A stretch of 32,109 nucleotides of DNA from UBA6382 sp963617965 (GTDB taxonomy: Bacteria; Bacteroidota; Bacteroidia; Bacteroidales; Bacteroidaceae), in assembly GCA_963617965.1 (NCBI GenBank), contig CAVEQO010000028.1, forward strand, positions 1 to 32,109, given 5' to 3'. The first letter of the stretch is position 1. Each line of letters opens with the position of its first letter. The notes beneath the pieces were generated by a model that worked only from the letters and a program-made list of their open reading frames with translations, made no database searches and had not been told where the DNA came from. Made by a program: the position numbers and the translations under genes. This document shows positions 1 to 8,480 of the stretch, one piece after another.

Positions 1-73
1 TCCGGGGAGCAATTCCACGGGACCCCCTTTTTCGTGCCATGGAGGAACGGGACTCCAGAGGACATGATACGAG

Positions 74-112
74 AGAAGCCCCCGGCTGCCTGGCAGCCGG
101 GGGCTTCTTTTC
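74..112 (+). terminator. Strong hairpin terminator, probably bidirectional
   Basis: A perfect 17-bp inverted repeat (74-90 and 92-108) with a GC-rich core is followed on the plus strand by a T-rich stretch (cttcttttcttct). The minus-strand rhaM-like gene ends at 175, so the hairpin sits where its transcript would end. It would also end any plus-strand gene entering from outside the window. No coding sequence could be recognised in bases 1-73. Confidence 0.8.
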
Positions 113-174
113 TTCTGTGATAAAATCTGCACGTTTCAGGAAACAGGCTTTCCGCACCGTTGCTTGTCCCAGCG

Positions 175-525
175 TTATTGTTCCTGCTTGTCGTACAGGT
201 GGAAGAATCGCCTCATCATGTGCCATTTCTGGGACGATGTGTCGGTGGGGGAGCATTGCTGGAACTGCGAGTTCCATGTTTCCCACTCCTGCTGCCGCGG
301 CAGGGCTGCGAGTTTCGCCATGGCCTCGTCCCAGTTGAAGTTGTCGGGAGCGTCGACAATCATGACGAGCTCGTTGCTGCAGATGTAGAGTTCCATCTCG
401 GTGATGCCCACCTCCTTTATGCCGTCGATTATCTCCCTCCACATCTTTTGCGGAGAGTGCTGTTCCGTGTACGCTCTTATGAGTGTTGGGTCGTCTTTCA
501 GCTTGAGTGTCTGTACGAATCTCAT
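175..525 (-). CDS. rhaM: L-rhamnose mutarotase family protein (DUF718)
   Basis: The 116-residue product resembles the L-rhamnose mutarotase family, small dimeric ferredoxin-like proteins that interconvert the alpha and beta anomers of L-rhamnose in the cytoplasm. The family's Tyr-x3-His pair is visible as Y19 and H23, and a Trp at 29 stands near where the E. coli protein has its conserved Trp. The central ELYICSNELVMIVDA stretch fits the family beta-strand pattern. It lies 37 bp after the DUF4270 gene on the same strand, so it is probably last in the operon starting at 2835. No rhamnose isomerase, kinase or transporter is visible in the window, so the actual substrate is uncertain. Family assignment is fairly secure; rhamnose specificity is inference. 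Confidence 0.75.
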   Translation of the reverse strand: MRFVQTLKLKDDPTLIRAYTEQHSPQKMWREIIDGIKEVGITEMELYICSNELVMIVDAPDNFNWDEAMAKLAALPRQQEWETWNSQFQQCSPTDTSSQKWHMMRRFFHLYDKQEQ

Positions 526-562
526 TGGTACGGCTTCTGAAGAAAGGCTAAAGTCCCACGTG

Positions 563-2017
563 TCACTTGAACCTGCTGTATATCACGGAAATGGTTATCG
601 GGTTGTCCGGTCCTCCGACCAGCTTTGTGGAAGCCAGCGAGAAATCGTGGTATACGTCAATGACACTCCCCAACGAGTTGGTGTTTGTGGTGACAGGCAC
701 CAGCACCACCTTGTTCCAGTCGGGATTGTCCGCCTCCCACGCGGCAGTCTTGGCGAGAACCGTTTCGTGGCTGTCAGTCGGCTTTATTCCCGCCCCGTTG
801 TTTCTCAGCCTGTGCATATACGACACCAAGCCCGCTATGTTCGTAAATGTGTATGAGTTGTCGGCGGTACTCAGTTTCGCAATGTATGAGGTGGTGTTGT
901 CGGGCACTTTCTTGTTTTCGAAGAAAGCGTCCATCTCTGTTTTCCTGACCATGAGGAGCTGTTGCGGCGGTGTGAGGGCAAACTGCGATGCCGTGGAGCT
1001 GTTCTGCCTCTGGAATACTATATACGCACTGTTTACCGAGTCGTTCTCGTGACTCTTGTATATGTCGTTGACCGGCAGAGCGGCTTCCGTGAATATGGCC
1101 GCCGGTGACTTGATATACGTGCAGTTTCTGTCTTGGAGGAGCGGCGTGAGATTATGGTTGCTGAAGCTGTTGCATTGTATCACCTCTTTGGTAGCTGCCA
1201 CGCGCTTTATGCCGACCTCCATATTTCCGTTGACCTCGTATCTGAAGAACACGGTCACGGTCGACACGTCTATGTTCACAAGAGTCCCGTTGCCTGCAAC
1301 GGTCTTGAAGTAGAAGCCCGGCATCACGTTGTGTATGAAATTGTAAGAATTCTTGAAATACTCCGGATGCTCGTAGTATTTCTGTAGTATGGCGGTGCCG
1401 TATTCGGTGGGCAGTTTTATCCGTATGTTCTTTGAGTAGGTCGATGCGAACCTTATCGTATCGTCAATGGCGAGGTCCACCACGGAGAACGTAGTTTCCG
1501 TCCTCACGGCATCGGGTTTCTTGCTCACGTACTCCTGTGGGTCAAGGTTCGTGTAGTATTTTTTGTTTTCGGGAAGAATATTGTCGGGGTCAAGTTCGTA
1601 GACACCTATCTTCATAGAGTTGACAGAGTCACCATAGAACGACTTGATATACAGGTTCATTATTATAGAGTCCGCAACCACTTTGCCGTTCTCCTTATAC
1701 ATTGCACCTATGTCAGGCAGCTTGTCGTTTTCAAGAGTGGCGAACTGGGCGACAAAGTCGGCCGTAGTGGTGGCGTCGGTTTCGGGGTCAGTTATTTTTC
1801 CGAGATAGCAGTCGGATGTGAATGCAATGAGCGAATCCGCCGGTATTGAAGCGGTGGTGAGACTGCAGACGGCCTGTGAGGTTTCGGGGCTGTCGCTGTC
1901 GGGCATTACGTCGGAGCCTATGCTGCCCGTCTGGTCGTCGCATGCCGTCAGCAGTGCGGTGCACAGCATCATCACGCAGCCGACAACTGCCGGTGTCTTG
2001 GGAAACATTCGTCGCAT
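563..2017 (-). CDS. DUF4270 lipoprotein
   Basis: The 484-residue protein starts with a lipoprotein signal: a hydrophobic stretch ends in LLTAC, with the lipidated Cys at residue 26, followed by acidic DDQ. The body matches DUF4270, a Bacteroidota family of cell-envelope lipoproteins of unknown function, with many short beta-strand-like segments (for example VADSIIMNLYIKSFYGDS). The reading frame is open far upstream to 2521, but that part overlaps the preceding gene in another frame. The start at 2017 gives a proper signal peptide and lies 5 bp after the stop of the GT5-like gene; a second ATG at 2008 is possible. Tight spacing implies co-transcription with the GT5-like gene and the mutarotase. 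Location at the outer membrane is inferred from the lipobox; the function is unknown. Confidence 0.85.
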   Translation of the reverse strand: MRRMFPKTPAVVGCVMMLCTALLTACDDQTGSIGSDVMPDSDSPETSQAVCSLTTASIPADSLIAFTSDCYLGKITDPETDATTTADFVAQFATLENDKLPDIGAMYKENGKVVADSIIMNLYIKSFYGDSVNSMKIGVYELDPDNILPENKKYYTNLDPQEYVSKKPDAVRTETTFSVVDLAIDDTIRFASTYSKNIRIKLPTEYGTAILQKYYEHPEYFKNSYNFIHNVMPGFYFKTVAGNGTLVNIDVSTVTVFFRYEVNGNMEVGIKRVAATKEVIQCNSFSNHNLTPLLQDRNCTYIKSPAAIFTEAALPVNDIYKSHENDSVNSAYIVFQRQNSSTASQFALTPPQQLLMVRKTEMDAFFENKKVPDNTTSYIAKLSTADNSYTFTNIAGLVSYMHRLRNNGAGIKPTDSHETVLAKTAAWEADNPDWNKVVLVPVTTNTNSLGSVIDVYHDFSLASTKLVGGPDNPITISVIYSRFK

Positions 2018-2022
2018 ACGGT

Positions 2023-2835
2023 TCAGAGCTGTTGGATGATGGAGTTGAGTTGCATGGCGTTCTCCTTGTCGCCCGCCTGCCTGTCGTAGTGTGCCGTGGG
2101 CAGGTTTAGTTCCTTGGCGTAGTCCGTGACCACGGAGTCCACTTCGGGATCTGCCACCACGACACCGTCGGAGAAATAGAGCGCGAATTTCTGCAAGTCT
2201 GTCGGCACGCTGTACGCCAGCGGATATTTGACTATGTCCCCGGCCGTTACATTGCGGAATGCCACGAGGTTGGGGAATCTCTCCGGCATGGGCTTGGTGA
2301 TGTCGATCTTGTGGAGTGAGGTTATGGTCTTGGAGTTGGCGAAAGCCGCATCGTCCCTGTAGATAGTCTTCACGAGGAAAGGAATGATGGATGAAATCCA
2401 TCCCTGACAGACAATGACATCGGGATACCAGCTCAGTTTCCTGACGGTTTCCAGCACGCTCCTGCCGTAGAACACGGCCCTCTCGTAGTTGTCGTTGTAT
2501 TCCACGCCCTCGCGGTCGCATACGGCAAGTCTCTTAAGGAAGAAATCCTCGTTGTCAATAAAGTAGACCTGCATCTTCGTTGACGGCAGCGAAGCGACTT
2601 TGATGAGCAGGGGGTGGTCTGTTTCGTCTATGGCAATGTTCACACCGGAGAGTCTGATGACTTCATGAAGCTGGTTGCGCCTTTCGTTTATGTTGCCCCA
2701 TTTGGGATGGAAAGTCCTTATTTCGTTTCCCTCTTCCTGAATGAGGTGCGGAATGGTTTTGCCGAGCCCTGACATGTATGTTTCCGGAACGAAAGGGGTT
2801 ATTTCTTGTGCGACGAACAGTACCTTCTTGCTCAT
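2023..2835 (-). CDS. Glycogen/starch synthase-like protein (GT5 N-terminal domain only)
   Basis: The 270-residue product matches only the N-terminal (acceptor-side) Rossmann domain of GT5 glycogen synthases: MSKKVLFVAQEITPFV at the start, then FHPKWG and WYPDVIVCQGWIS (the DVIHxHDW-like region). Full GlgA is about 470-480 residues, and the C-terminal ADP-glucose-binding domain is absent. The usual KxGGL motif near residue 15-20 reads YMSGLGK here, so the conserved Lys is not in place. Catalytic glycogen synthesis is therefore doubtful. An upstream in-frame ATG at 2868 precedes the promoter -7 box (2856-2863), so 2835 is the start. It is the first gene of an operon with DUF4270 and rhaM, divergent from panC. 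Such short GT5-like proteins are often annotated as glycogen synthase in Bacteroidales. Confidence 0.8.
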   Translation of the reverse strand: MSKKVLFVAQEITPFVPETYMSGLGKTIPHLIQEEGNEIRTFHPKWGNINERRNQLHEVIRLSGVNIAIDETDHPLLIKVASLPSTKMQVYFIDNEDFFLKRLAVCDREGVEYNDNYERAVFYGRSVLETVRKLSWYPDVIVCQGWISSIIPFLVKTIYRDDAAFANSKTITSLHKIDITKPMPERFPNLVAFRNVTAGDIVKYPLAYSVPTDLQKFALYFSDGVVVADPEVDSVVTDYAKELNLPTAHYDRQAGDKENAMQLNSIIQQL

Positions 2836-2855
2836 TTCTCGATTTTTTTGTGGTG

Positions 2856-2863
2856 CAAAATTA
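2856..2863 (-). promoter_or_regulatory. -7 box for the GT5-like/DUF4270/rhaM operon
   Basis: The minus strand reads TAATTTTG, an exact match to the Bacteroidota sigma-A -7 consensus TAnnTTTG, about 20 bp before the ATG at 2835. A TTCGTG at about 2874-2879 could be part of the -33 element but is not a clean TTG. Confidence 0.75.
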
Positions 2864-2985
2864 CTCATTTTTTCACGAACGGTGAAATTTTGCTATTATA
2901 AAATATGTGAGAGGGGGTTGTCCCGTTTTTGCCGGAAATACGTTGATTTGGGCTTTAAAAGTTTTCCCATGTAAAATAAAATATG

Positions 2986-2993
2986 TTATTTTG
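2986..2993 (+). promoter_or_regulatory. Probable -7 box for panC-panD
   Basis: TTATTTTG followed by cacc lies 29 bp before the panC ATG and matches TAnnTTTG at all but one position. No good TTG is seen at -33. The flanking sequence from 2870 to 2990 is AT-rich and holds divergent promoters. Confidence 0.5.
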
Positions 2994-3021
2994 CACCCCG
3001 GAAAACGAATGTACAGAAGAA

Positions 3022-3870
3022 ATGCAGGTTGTTGTTTCGAAGATAGCCTTGCGGGCATTGCTTGAAGGTGTCCGCCGCGAGGGCAAGACTGTCGGACTGG
3101 TTCCGACTATGGGAGCTCTCCACAACGGTCACGCCTCGCTTGTCAGGCGCAGTGTGGCGGAAAACGGTTTCACTGTAGTGAGTGACTTTGTCAACCCCAC
3201 GCAGTTCAACGACAAGAACGACTTGAAGAACTATCCCCGCTCGATGGAGGCAGACTGTGCGTTGCTGGAATCGCTGGGTGCCGATGTTGTCTTTGCCCCT
3301 TCGGTGGAGGAGATGTATCCAGAGCCGGACACCCGCACGTTCAGCTTTCCGCCTACAGACGAGGTGATGGAGGGAGCTTTCCGTCCGGGGCATTTCAACG
3401 GAGTATGCCAGATTGTCAGCAAGCTCTTTTATGCCGTTGAGCCCGACAGGGCCTATTTCGGTGAGAAAGACTACCAGCAGATAGCCGTGATCAGGGCAAT
3501 GGTCAAGTCGCTTGGTCTTGCGCTGGAGATATGCCCCTGTCCCATAGTGAGGGAAAAGGACGGGCTGGCGCTGAGCAGCCGCAACGCCCTGCTGACAGAC
3601 AGCGAGCGCCGCGCGGCACTCAACATTTCGAAGTGTCTGTTTGAGAGCAGGGAATACATGAAGACGCACACGTTGGAAGAGACAAAGGCTTTCGTGTGCG
3701 ACGGTGTCAACGCCATTGACGGTCTTGAGGTGCAATACTATGAGATTGTGGACGGCGACAGTCTTGCCGCCCTTTCCGACTGGACAGACAGCAGTTCGGT
3801 CGTGGGGTGCATCACCGTGTTCTGCGGCAGCCGCCCCGTGCGCCTGATTGACAATATAAGGTACAAGTAG
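3022..3870 (+). CDS. panC: Pantoate--beta-alanine ligase
   Basis: PanC condenses D-pantoate with beta-alanine using ATP, the last step of pantothenate (vitamin B5) synthesis, in the cytoplasm. The 282-residue length is typical. Family signatures are clear: VPTMGALHNGH at residues 27-37 with the two nucleotide-binding histidines (H34, H37), the FVNPTQFNDKNDLKNYPR segment, FGEKDYQQ and the ALSSRN loop. The start at 3022 gives MQVVVSK at the usual position; the longer frame from 2983 would begin inside the promoter box. panD follows after 14 bp, so the pair forms a beta-alanine/pantothenate operon. Confidence 0.97.
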   Translation: MQVVVSKIALRALLEGVRREGKTVGLVPTMGALHNGHASLVRRSVAENGFTVVSDFVNPTQFNDKNDLKNYPRSMEADCALLESLGADVVFAPSVEEMYPEPDTRTFSFPPTDEVMEGAFRPGHFNGVCQIVSKLFYAVEPDRAYFGEKDYQQIAVIRAMVKSLGLALEICPCPIVREKDGLALSSRNALLTDSERRAALNISKCLFESREYMKTHTLEETKAFVCDGVNAIDGLEVQYYEIVDGDSLAALSDWTDSSSVVGCITVFCGSRPVRLIDNIRYK

Positions 3871-3884
3871 ACGGAGGGACAGTC

Positions 3885-4229
3885 ATGGTCATAGAGGTGC
3901 TGAAATCAAAGATTCACTGTGTGAAGGTGACTGACGCCAACCTGAATTACGTAGGCAGTGTGACGATAGACGAAGATCTCATGGACGCGGCAGGGATAAT
4001 ACAGGGCGAACACGTCTATATTGTCAACAACAACAACGGTGAGCGTCTGGAAACCTACGTCATAAAAGGCGAGCGTGGCAGCGGCTGTATCTGCCTCAAC
4101 GGTGCCGCCGCCCGCAAGGCCCAGGTCGGCGATGTAGTCATAATAATGTCATACGCCCAGCTGGATTTTGAAGAGGCCAGGACTTTTGTCCCAAAGATTG
4201 TCTTTCCGCACGGTGACAACAGACTCTGA
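3885..4229 (+). CDS. panD: Aspartate 1-decarboxylase precursor
   Basis: PanD makes beta-alanine from L-aspartate and so feeds PanC. The 114-residue proenzyme cleaves itself at a Gly-Ser bond to form the pyruvoyl cofactor; the site is visible as Y22-V-G24-S25. K9 and the following IHCVKVTDANL, the GERGSGCICLNGAAA stretch and VGDVVIIMSYA all match the family. It is the second gene of the panC-panD operon, 14 bp after panC. The order and distance are as expected for co-expression of two consecutive pathway steps. Confidence 0.97.
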   Translation: MVIEVLKSKIHCVKVTDANLNYVGSVTIDEDLMDAAGIIQGEHVYIVNNNNGERLETYVIKGERGSGCICLNGAAARKAQVGDVVIIMSYAQLDFEEARTFVPKIVFPHGDNRL

Positions 4230-4271
4230 CCGCAAAGTGCGGCTTGACAGTCACAGGTCATTGGAAAGGTC

Positions 4272-4302
4272 GCAGGCTATCTCATTGCCGGCGGCTTTTT
4301 TT
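4272..4302 (+). terminator. Probable panC-panD terminator
   Basis: A six-pair stem with one mismatch (gcaggc 4272-4277 with gccggc 4287-4292) is followed by ggc and seven T residues at 4296-4302. The stem is weak, but the U-tract and the position after panD support termination. Confidence 0.45.
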
Positions 4303-4517
4303 GTATTATCCGGCAGCTTCGCACCGAAGAAGACCGCCTTGCAAATGCGGAATCTGCCGAGCCGTTTTCCGTCCGGCGAAGCCCAGATGCCGTTTTTCGC
4401 CGCAGCAGGACGCTGTTCCTTCTTTGCCCGACATTCCCTTGAAGAAAGACACACAACGGCTGAGAAGTCACGAAAACGGCCAAAAAACGGTTTTTGTTGT
4501 TTTTATTTGGTCTTGTG

Positions 4518-4550
4518 TTGCAACCGAATGGTGAAAAAGTGGTAATTTTG
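4518..4550 (+). promoter_or_regulatory. gyrA promoter
   Basis: TTG at 4518-4520 is separated by 22 bp from TAATTTTG at 4543-4550, an exact TAnnTTTG match. The gyrA ATG at 4589 follows 38 bp after the box. Confidence 0.75.
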
Positions 4551-4588
4551 GATTGTTTTTTGAAATCACTAAAATTAAGAACGGAATA

Positions 4589-7168
4589 ATGGAAGACAAT
4601 CAGGTTTTTGACAGCGACAGGATTATCAAGGTGGACTTGAACCGCGAGATGCAGAGCAGCTACATCGACTACTCCATGTCGGTGATAGTCGCCCGTGCGC
4701 TGCCCGACGTGAGGGACGGTTTCAAGCCTGTGCACCGCCGTATCCTCTACGGTATGCTGGGGCTTAACAACACCCATGACAGGCCATACAAGAAGTGCGC
4801 GCGCATTGTCGGCGAAGTGCTCGGTAAGTACCATCCCCACGGAGACTCTTCCGTATACGGTGCGTTGGCCCGTCTGGCTCAGGAGTGGAACATGCGTCAG
4901 GTGCTTGTGGACGGGCAGGGCAACTTCGGTAGTGTTGACGGCGATTCACCGGCAGCGATGCGTTACACCGAAGCCCGTCTCACCGAGCTGGGTGAAGCCA
5001 TGATGATGGATCTTGAGAAGGAAACCGTGGACATGCGCAACAACTTCGACGACACGCTGCAGGAGCCTACCGTGATGCCCACCCGCATACCGAACTACCT
5101 TGTCAACGGAGCTACCGGCATAGCCGTCGGCATGGCGACCAACGTGCCTACGCACAATCTGGGCGAAGTCATTGACGGCTGTGTGGCATGTGTGGACAAT
5201 CCCGCTATCACTGCCGAAGAGCTGATGCAGTACATTCCCGCCCCCGATTTCCCCACCGGCGGCTACATCTGCGGCCTACAGGGCATAAAGGACGCATACA
5301 CAACCGGTCGCGGAAGGGTGGTGATGCGCGCCAAGTACGAGATTGAAGACACGGGTTCGCATTCCTCGATAGTCATAACGGAAATACCATACGGAGTCAA
5401 CAAGTCTGAGCTTATAAAGAAGATAGCGATGCTCAGCAACGAGAAGAAGATTGCGGGCATCAGCAACGTCAACGACGAAACAGGCCGCGAAGGCATGCGC
5501 ATTGTTGTGGATGTCAAGAATGACGCCAACGCCAATGTCGTGCTCAACAAGTTGCTGAAGATGACCGACCTCCAGTGCTCGTTCAGTGTCAACAACATAG
5601 CCCTGGTCAACGGCCGCCCGCGCCTGCTGACGCTCAAGGACTGCATCGCCGCATTTGTGGATCACCGCCATGACGTTGTCTTGAGGCGAACCCGCTTCGA
5701 CCTGCGCAAGGCGCAGGAGCGCGCCCACATAGTGGAGGGTCTGATTATCGCGAGCGACAACATAGACGAAGTTGTGCGCATTATCCGCGCCTCGCAGACA
5801 CCCCAACTGGCCATGGAGGGGCTTATGAAACGCTTTGACCTTGACGAGCTTCAGGCGAAGGCCATCGTGGAGATGCGTCTCGGGCAGCTCACCGGGCTGC
5901 GGCAGGAACAGCTTCATGCCGAATATGAAGAACTGGAGAAGAAGATAGACTACTACAATCGCATACTTACGGACGACAGCCTGTGCAGACAGGTAATCAA
6001 GGAAGAACTTGTGGAAGTCAAGGAGAAATGGTCTGAGCCGCGCAAGAGTGTCATACAGTATCAGGAGGCCGACGATTTCAACCCCGAGGATTTCTTCGCC
6101 AACGACCCCATGATGATAACCACGAGCCACTTGGGCTACATAAAGCGCACACCGCTCAGTGAGTTCCGCGCGCAGGGGCGCGGCGGCATCGGGAGCAAGC
6201 TGTCGTCGACGCGCGACGAGGACTTCATAGACAAGGTATACCGCGCCAATATGCACGACACTCTCCTGTTTTTCACCCAGAAGGGACGCTGCTACTGGCT
6301 GAGAGTGTATGAAGTGCCCGAGGGGACCAAGAACTCCAAGGGCCGCGCGATACAGAACCTGCTCAACATTCCGGGCGATGACTCGCTCAACACCATGATT
6401 CATGTGCAGAACCTCAAGGATGAAGATTTCTGCAACTCCCACTACGTGACATTCTGCACGAGGCAGGGCGTGATAAAGAAAACCCTTCTGGCCGACTATT
6501 CGCACCCGAGAGCCAACGGCGTGAACGCCATCAACATACGCGAGGACGACTCCATCGTGAGTGTTGCCCTCACGGAGGGCAACAGCGAGATTGTCATTGC
6601 CACGCACAACGGCAGGGCCATACGCTTCAACGAAGAGAAGGTGCGCGCGATGGGACGCACCGCGACAGGTGTGAAAGGCGTGACCCTCACAAGCGATGAC
6701 GACGAGGTGGTAGGTATGGTGTGCGCATGGAAACGCGACCTTGACAAGACCATTATGGTAATCAGCGAGAAAGGTTTCGGCAAGCGGTCTCCCATAGAGG
6801 ACTACCGTCTCACCGGTCGCGGCGGAAAGGGTGTGAAGACCATCAACATCACGGAAAAGACGGGTATGCTTGTCGCCATACTGATGGTGGACGAACAGAA
6901 CGACCTCGTCATCATAAACAAGAGCGGCACGGCAATCCGTGTTCCCGTGAGGGATCTTCGTGTGGTGGGGCGTGCCACACAGGGAGTGAAGGTGATAGAG
7001 CTGGCAAAGCGCAACGACACCATCTCGTCAGTATGCAAGGTTGAGGCAGAGCCGGAAGACGCGGATTCCGCCGGTTTCGGGAGTGACGGCGACAGCGGGA
7101 CTCCCGACGCTCTGAAGGAAGAGACAGGCGGACAGCCGGACTCCGCAGGGCATGCCGACAACAATTAA
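4589..7168 (+). CDS. gyrA: DNA gyrase subunit A
   Basis: GyrA is the cleavage-religation subunit of the A2B2 gyrase that introduces negative supercoils. The 859-residue protein has the full N-terminal domain (SSYIDYSMSVIVARALPDVR; active-site Tyr126 in AAMRYTEARL) and a C-terminal beta-pinwheel with the GyrA box RLTGRGGKGVK. That box separates it from ParC. The quinolone-resistance region reads HPHGDSSVYGALARL: Ser87 stands where E. coli has Ser83, and Gly91 where E. coli has Asp87. The acidic tail after about residue 815 is low complexity (Glu, Asp, Gly, Ser). The start at 4589 (MEDNQVF) is chosen because the longer frame begins with TTG right behind the promoter box. A TPR protein follows after 31 bp, an arrangement I associate with other Bacteroidales. 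Confidence 0.97.
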   Translation: MEDNQVFDSDRIIKVDLNREMQSSYIDYSMSVIVARALPDVRDGFKPVHRRILYGMLGLNNTHDRPYKKCARIVGEVLGKYHPHGDSSVYGALARLAQEWNMRQVLVDGQGNFGSVDGDSPAAMRYTEARLTELGEAMMMDLEKETVDMRNNFDDTLQEPTVMPTRIPNYLVNGATGIAVGMATNVPTHNLGEVIDGCVACVDNPAITAEELMQYIPAPDFPTGGYICGLQGIKDAYTTGRGRVVMRAKYEIEDTGSHSSIVITEIPYGVNKSELIKKIAMLSNEKKIAGISNVNDETGREGMRIVVDVKNDANANVVLNKLLKMTDLQCSFSVNNIALVNGRPRLLTLKDCIAAFVDHRHDVVLRRTRFDLRKAQERAHIVEGLIIASDNIDEVVRIIRASQTPQLAMEGLMKRFDLDELQAKAIVEMRLGQLTGLRQEQLHAEYEELEKKIDYYNRILTDDSLCRQVIKEELVEVKEKWSEPRKSVIQYQEADDFNPEDFFANDPMMITTSHLGYIKRTPLSEFRAQGRGGIGSKLSSTRDEDFIDKVYRANMHDTLLFFTQKGRCYWLRVYEVPEGTKNSKGRAIQNLLNIPGDDSLNTMIHVQNLKDEDFCNSHYVTFCTRQGVIKKTLLADYSHPRANGVNAINIREDDSIVSVALTEGNSEIVIATHNGRAIRFNEEKVRAMGRTATGVKGVTLTSDDDEVVGMVCAWKRDLDKTIMVISEKGFGKRSPIEDYRLTGRGGKGVKTINITEKTGMLVAILMVDEQNDLVIINKSGTAIRVPVRDLRVVGRATQGVKVIELAKRNDTISSVCKVEAEPEDADSAGFGSDGDSGTPDALKEETGGQPDSAGHADNN

Positions 7169-7199
7169 AACAGATATAAACCTATAACAACTAAGCAGT

Positions 7200-8459
7200 A
7201 TGAGAAAACTTTTTTTGTCACTTGCTGTTGTGCTGGCAACCGCAACCGGTTGGGCACAGGATTCCCAAATTTACAAGGCTCAGGAACAACTTGAGGAAAA
7301 CAGGCTGGCGGAAGCGCGGGAGACGATGGCGAAAGTGCTGGCAAACCCGAAGACCAAGAAGCTGGCCTATGCCTACAATGTTGCGGGGCAGGTGGAACTC
7401 CGCCTGTTCAACGAGGAGATCTCGAAGTATTCTGCCCAGCAGCCGCTTGATACCGTGGCTTTTGTAACCTGTCTGGACAAGGCTGTGGAGTATTTGCTTA
7501 AATCATACGAAATAGACAATGCCCCCGATGAGAAGGGCAAGGTGAAGCCCAAGTTCAACTACGGAGACAAGTTTACCATCGGCGAGAGCAATGGCAACGT
7601 GGTGTGGCTCAAGAAAGTGCTGGGATACTACCTGATTGCCGCCCAGCTTGAATATGCCAGCGGCAACGACGAGTTGACCTACAAGTACTATATCAAGCAC
7701 CTTGAGATGCCCAAGTGTGTCATCTTCACCCCTGCGGAGACCGACTCCATCTACAAGTCCGACGACCGCTACCCGATCGTGGGGTACTATGCCACAATGA
7801 TCGCCTTCAAGCAGAAGGACTACGACAAGGTGCTCGAGACCGTTGACTATGCCATAGGCAGCACAGACCGGATGACCCGTGAGGACGGCTACCACATGAA
7901 GACAACGGCATTGCTCCAGAAAGGCGATACGGCCAGGTGGCTGGAAGTCCTCAAGGACGCTATGGAGAATACAGACAACGTGAACTATCCCCAGATTATC
8001 CTGAAGTACTACTACGACAAGCACAACCAGGCCGAAGCTTCCAGGATTGCCGACGAATTCATAGCCAAGGCTCCGCAGAACAAGATGGCCCACTACATCA
8101 AGGGCGTAGTGGTCATGGACGAGGGTAAGGATGCCGAGGCGCGCAAATGCTTTGAGGATGCCGTCAGACTTGATTCCGCTTTCGTGGAGGCCATCTCCAA
8201 CATAGGTGTCACATACTTCAACGAAGTGAGGACACTGAACGAAAAGGCCACGACCGACAACAGGGCCGCCAACTACAAGGCGCAACAGGAAGAGCTGAAG
8301 GCCAAGCTCGTGCAGACGAAAGAATATTTCGACAAGGCACAGGCACTGGCTCCAGACCGTCCAGAACTGTGGCAGTCGAAGCTTGACAACATCAACGCCC
8401 TTATAGAGGTGGTGAACAGGAACCTTTCCGAAATAGCGAAACGCGACAAGAACAAATAG
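7200..8459 (+). CDS. Secreted tetratricopeptide-repeat protein
   Basis: The 419-residue protein has a cleavable signal peptide (MRKLFLSLAVVLATATGWAQ) and helical repeats of TPR type. The clearest are at about residues 20-50 (QIYKAQEQLEENRLAEARE), 198-222 (YYATMIAFKQKDYDKVLE) and 295-330 (AHYIKGVVVMDEGKDAEARK, then ALxLD-like AVRLDSAF), with a lysine-rich C terminus. TPRs mediate protein-protein contacts, so a periplasmic scaffold role is likely, but no partner can be named. It lies 31 bp behind gyrA and probably shares its transcript, which the hairpin at 8481-8533 ends. No catalytic motif is seen. Confidence 0.85.
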   Translation: MRKLFLSLAVVLATATGWAQDSQIYKAQEQLEENRLAEARETMAKVLANPKTKKLAYAYNVAGQVELRLFNEEISKYSAQQPLDTVAFVTCLDKAVEYLLKSYEIDNAPDEKGKVKPKFNYGDKFTIGESNGNVVWLKKVLGYYLIAAQLEYASGNDELTYKYYIKHLEMPKCVIFTPAETDSIYKSDDRYPIVGYYATMIAFKQKDYDKVLETVDYAIGSTDRMTREDGYHMKTTALLQKGDTARWLEVLKDAMENTDNVNYPQIILKYYYDKHNQAEASRIADEFIAKAPQNKMAHYIKGVVVMDEGKDAEARKCFEDAVRLDSAFVEAISNIGVTYFNEVRTLNEKATTDNRAANYKAQQEELKAKLVQTKEYFDKAQALAPDRPELWQSKLDNINALIEVVNRNLSEIAKRDKNK

Positions 8460-8480
8460 CCGCTGACCATCGGCACGATT

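Larger units (their letters stand above)
4230..4588 (+). other. 359-bp intergenic region between panD and gyrA
   Basis: No convincing gene is seen. The stretch holds a small hairpin just after the panD stop (ccgca/tgcgg, 4229-4241), a likely terminator (4272-4302), a longer imperfect fold (cggcag 4311-4316 with ctgccg 4354-4359 enclosing ccgc 4334-4337 and gcgg 4347-4350), and the gyrA promoter at its right end. Frames through this stretch are shadows or lack any recognisable family. Confidence 0.5.

Noticed and set aside
1..73. Possible end of a plus-strand gene before the first hairpin
   Set aside because: One frame stops at 67, just before the hairpin, but the 21 preceding codons show no recognisable family and other frames remain open. 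It is too short to judge.
2018..2521. N-terminal extension of the DUF4270 protein up to 2521
   Set aside because: The extra residues are Arg/Gln/His-rich and overlap the GT5-like gene in another frame. The lipoprotein signal begins at 2017.
5276..6607. 443-codon open frame on the minus strand inside gyrA
   Set aside because: It is a shadow of the gyrA coding sequence, with no homology or promoter.
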